A DNA stretch of 5,597 nucleotides from JAICTV01 sp035634055. Its GTDB lineage: Bacteria > Planctomycetota > Phycisphaerae > Tepidisphaerales > Tepidisphaeraceae. Under the pieces are notes generated by a model. That model ran no database searches. It was given only the letters and a program-made list of their open reading frames with translations, and was not told the DNA's origin. Positions 4,556 through 5,597 of this stretch are shown here, piece by piece. The position numbers and the translations under genes are program-made. The DNA is taken from the NCBI GenBank assembly GCA_035634055.1, contig DASQDR010000178.1, positions 1 through 5,597 on the forward strand, given 5' to 3'. Positions within the stretch are counted from its first letter, which is position 1; each line of letters opens with the position of its first letter.

Positions 4556-5554
4556 TTACTTGCTCGCCGCCCGGCTGGCCATCTGGTCGTTGATCCAGCG
4601 GTAGGTGACCTCCAGGCCGTCGCGCAGCTTGGTGTCGGGTTCCCAGTTGAAGGTCTGCTTGATCAGCGTGTTGTCGCTGTTGCGGCCGTTGACGCCCTTG
4701 GGGGCGTCGAGGTTGTACTTGCGCTTGAGCTTCACGCCGCCGATCTCCTCGGCGATGTCGACCAACTGGTTGATGGTGACGCCCTCGGACGAGCCGAGAT
4801 TGATCGGGTCGTGCCAATTCTGGCTCTCGGTGATCATGTAGATCCCCTTGAGGCAGTCGGAGATGTACATGAACGAGCGCGTCTGCTGGCCGTCGCCCCA
4901 GATCTCGATCTCGTGCTTGCCGGAGCGCTTGGCCTCGATGACCTTGCGGCAGATGGCGGCGGGCGCCTTCTCGCGGCCGCCCTCCCAGGTGCCGTAGGGG
5001 CCGTAGACGTTGTGGAAGCGCGCGACGCGGGTGGGGGTCTTCCAGTCCTCGCGGAAGTGGCGGCACATGCGCTCGGAGAAGAGCTTTTCCCAGCCGTAGC
5101 CGTCTTCCGGCAGCGCGGGGTACGCGTCCTCTTCCTTGAGGAAGGTCTCGATCTTCTTGTCCTTCTGCTTGTCGCCGTTGTAGACGCAGGCGCTGGAGGC
5201 GTAGAAGAAGCGCTTGGCGCCGTGCTCCTTGGCGCCCATGAGCAGGTGCGTGTTGATCAGCACGCTGATCATGCACAGGCCCTTGTTGTTCTCGATGAAG
5301 CCCATGCCGCCCATGTTGCAGGCGAGGTTGATGACGACGTCCCGGTCCTTGGTGGCTTCGAAGGCGGCATCCTTGAGGTTCAGGTCTGCGACGACGTTGG
5401 TCGCCTCCGGGTGAACCTGGTACCACTGGTTCCTGGGCTTGACGTCAACGCACTTGACGTCCTCGAAGCCCTTGCGGATCAGGTCGCCGACGAGGTGCCC
5501 GCCGATGAACCCGCCACCACCGCAAACGACGACTGAATCACCCTTGCCCATCAT
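4556..5554 (-). CDS. NAD-dependent sugar-nucleotide epimerase, GDP-mannose 3,5-epimerase-like
   Basis: A 332-residue extended short-chain dehydrogenase. The NAD-binding glycine motif is GGGGFIGG (12-19), with an acidic residue after strand 2 (CVDVK, Asp37). The body closely follows plant GDP-mannose 3,5-epimerase (GME): SSACVY (120-125), DGYGWEK (151-157), RFHNVYGPYGTWEGGREKAPAA (179-200), WGDGQQTRSFMYI, GRNSDNTLIK and DGLEVTYRWI. Relative to the Arabidopsis enzyme (Cys145, Tyr174, Lys178, Lys217, from memory), the expected residues are present here as Cys123, Tyr153, Lys157 and Lys196, at nearly constant offset. The known reaction turns GDP-D-mannose into GDP-L-galactose and GDP-L-gulose in the cytosol. 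In a bacterium these would feed polysaccharide or glycoconjugate synthesis rather than plant ascorbate. The WbuB-like glycosyltransferase downstream supports that. The start at 5554 has GGGAGAG upstream; the next ATG (5551) is also possible. Exact substrate specificity is inferred. Confidence 0.93.
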   Translation of the reverse strand: MMGKGDSVVVCGGGGFIGGHLVGDLIRKGFEDVKCVDVKPRNQWYQVHPEATNVVADLNLKDAAFEATKDRDVVINLACNMGGMGFIENNKGLCMISVLINTHLLMGAKEHGAKRFFYASSACVYNGDKQKDKKIETFLKEEDAYPALPEDGYGWEKLFSERMCRHFREDWKTPTRVARFHNVYGPYGTWEGGREKAPAAICRKVIEAKRSGKHEIEIWGDGQQTRSFMYISDCLKGIYMITESQNWHDPINLGSSEGVTINQLVDIAEEIGGVKLKRKYNLDAPKGVNGRNSDNTLIKQTFNWEPDTKLRDGLEVTYRWINDQMASRAASK

Positions 5555-5561
5555 GTGAGGA

Positions 5562-5568
5562 CTCTCCC
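5562..5568 (-). promoter_or_regulatory. Shine-Dalgarno of the epimerase gene
   Basis: GGGAGAG on the minus strand; its GGAG core lies nine bases before ATG 5554 and twelve before ATG 5551, which favours the first ATG. It is the strongest ribosome-binding site in the window. The remaining bases to the right edge show no convincing promoter, so the gene may be internal to a longer operon. Confidence 0.6.
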
Positions 5569-5597
5569 GGGAAAACGCCTGTATCTCAGTATCGGTA

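Noticed and set aside
4496..5536. 346-codon open frame on the plus strand, antisense to the epimerase
   Set aside because: Its translation is repetitive Val/Leu/Ala/Asp with no motif, and it mirrors codons of the well-supported epimerase. Its start also lies in the octamer repeat.
5574..5597. Promoter for the epimerase gene at the right edge
   Set aside because: GATACT-like bases occur on the minus strand, but no -35 element can be placed within the remaining sequence, so the call cannot be supported.

Overview
The window is a GC-rich piece of a bacterial chromosome. It holds one truncated and six complete protein-coding genes, densely packed, with no RNA gene, insertion sequence or CRISPR array visible. 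A planctomycete (perhaps Phycisphaerae-like) origin is my best inference. The reasons are the CxxCGYNL...CPECG zinc-ribbon membrane protein, a style I associate with Planctomycetota, the mostly weak or absent Shine-Dalgarno sequences, and the bacterial GDP-mannose 3,5-epimerase-like gene. No single feature proves the taxon.

Layout, plus strand (1-1850): the C-terminal part of a class I/II PLP aminotransferase (AlaC/DapL-like) runs in from the left edge. A plausible intrinsic terminator follows (515-542). Next is a membrane protein of up to 335 residues with an N-terminal zinc ribbon, and five bases later a 97-residue three-helix membrane protein that is probably co-translated with it. Both membrane proteins are of unknown function.

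The convergent junction (1851-1987) carries a REP-like palindrome. It overlaps a second perfect hairpin, so the two can form only alternatively. The second hairpin reaches the stop codon of the opposing gene.

Layout, minus strand (5554 down to 1988): a GDP-mannose 3,5-epimerase-type sugar-nucleotide epimerase comes first, then a 97-bp gap filled by a tandem octamer repeat and its inverted copy. That gap can fold into a 23-bp stem in the transcript. A WbuB-like family 4 glycosyltransferase follows. The epimerase and glycosyltransferase look like part of a surface-polysaccharide locus continuing beyond the right edge. After a 146-bp gap comes an apparently separate two-gene unit: a six-helix membrane protein and, overlapping it by 11 bases, a small winged-helix regulator. 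The start region of this unit carries a perfect CTTTAC-N3-GTAAAG inverted repeat, a good candidate for the regulator's own operator.

I see no clear evidence of a wholly new defence or mobile system. The items most worth checking are the epimerase specificity, the hairpin between epimerase and glycosyltransferase, the regulator/operator pair, and the uncharacterised zinc-ribbon plus small membrane protein pair.
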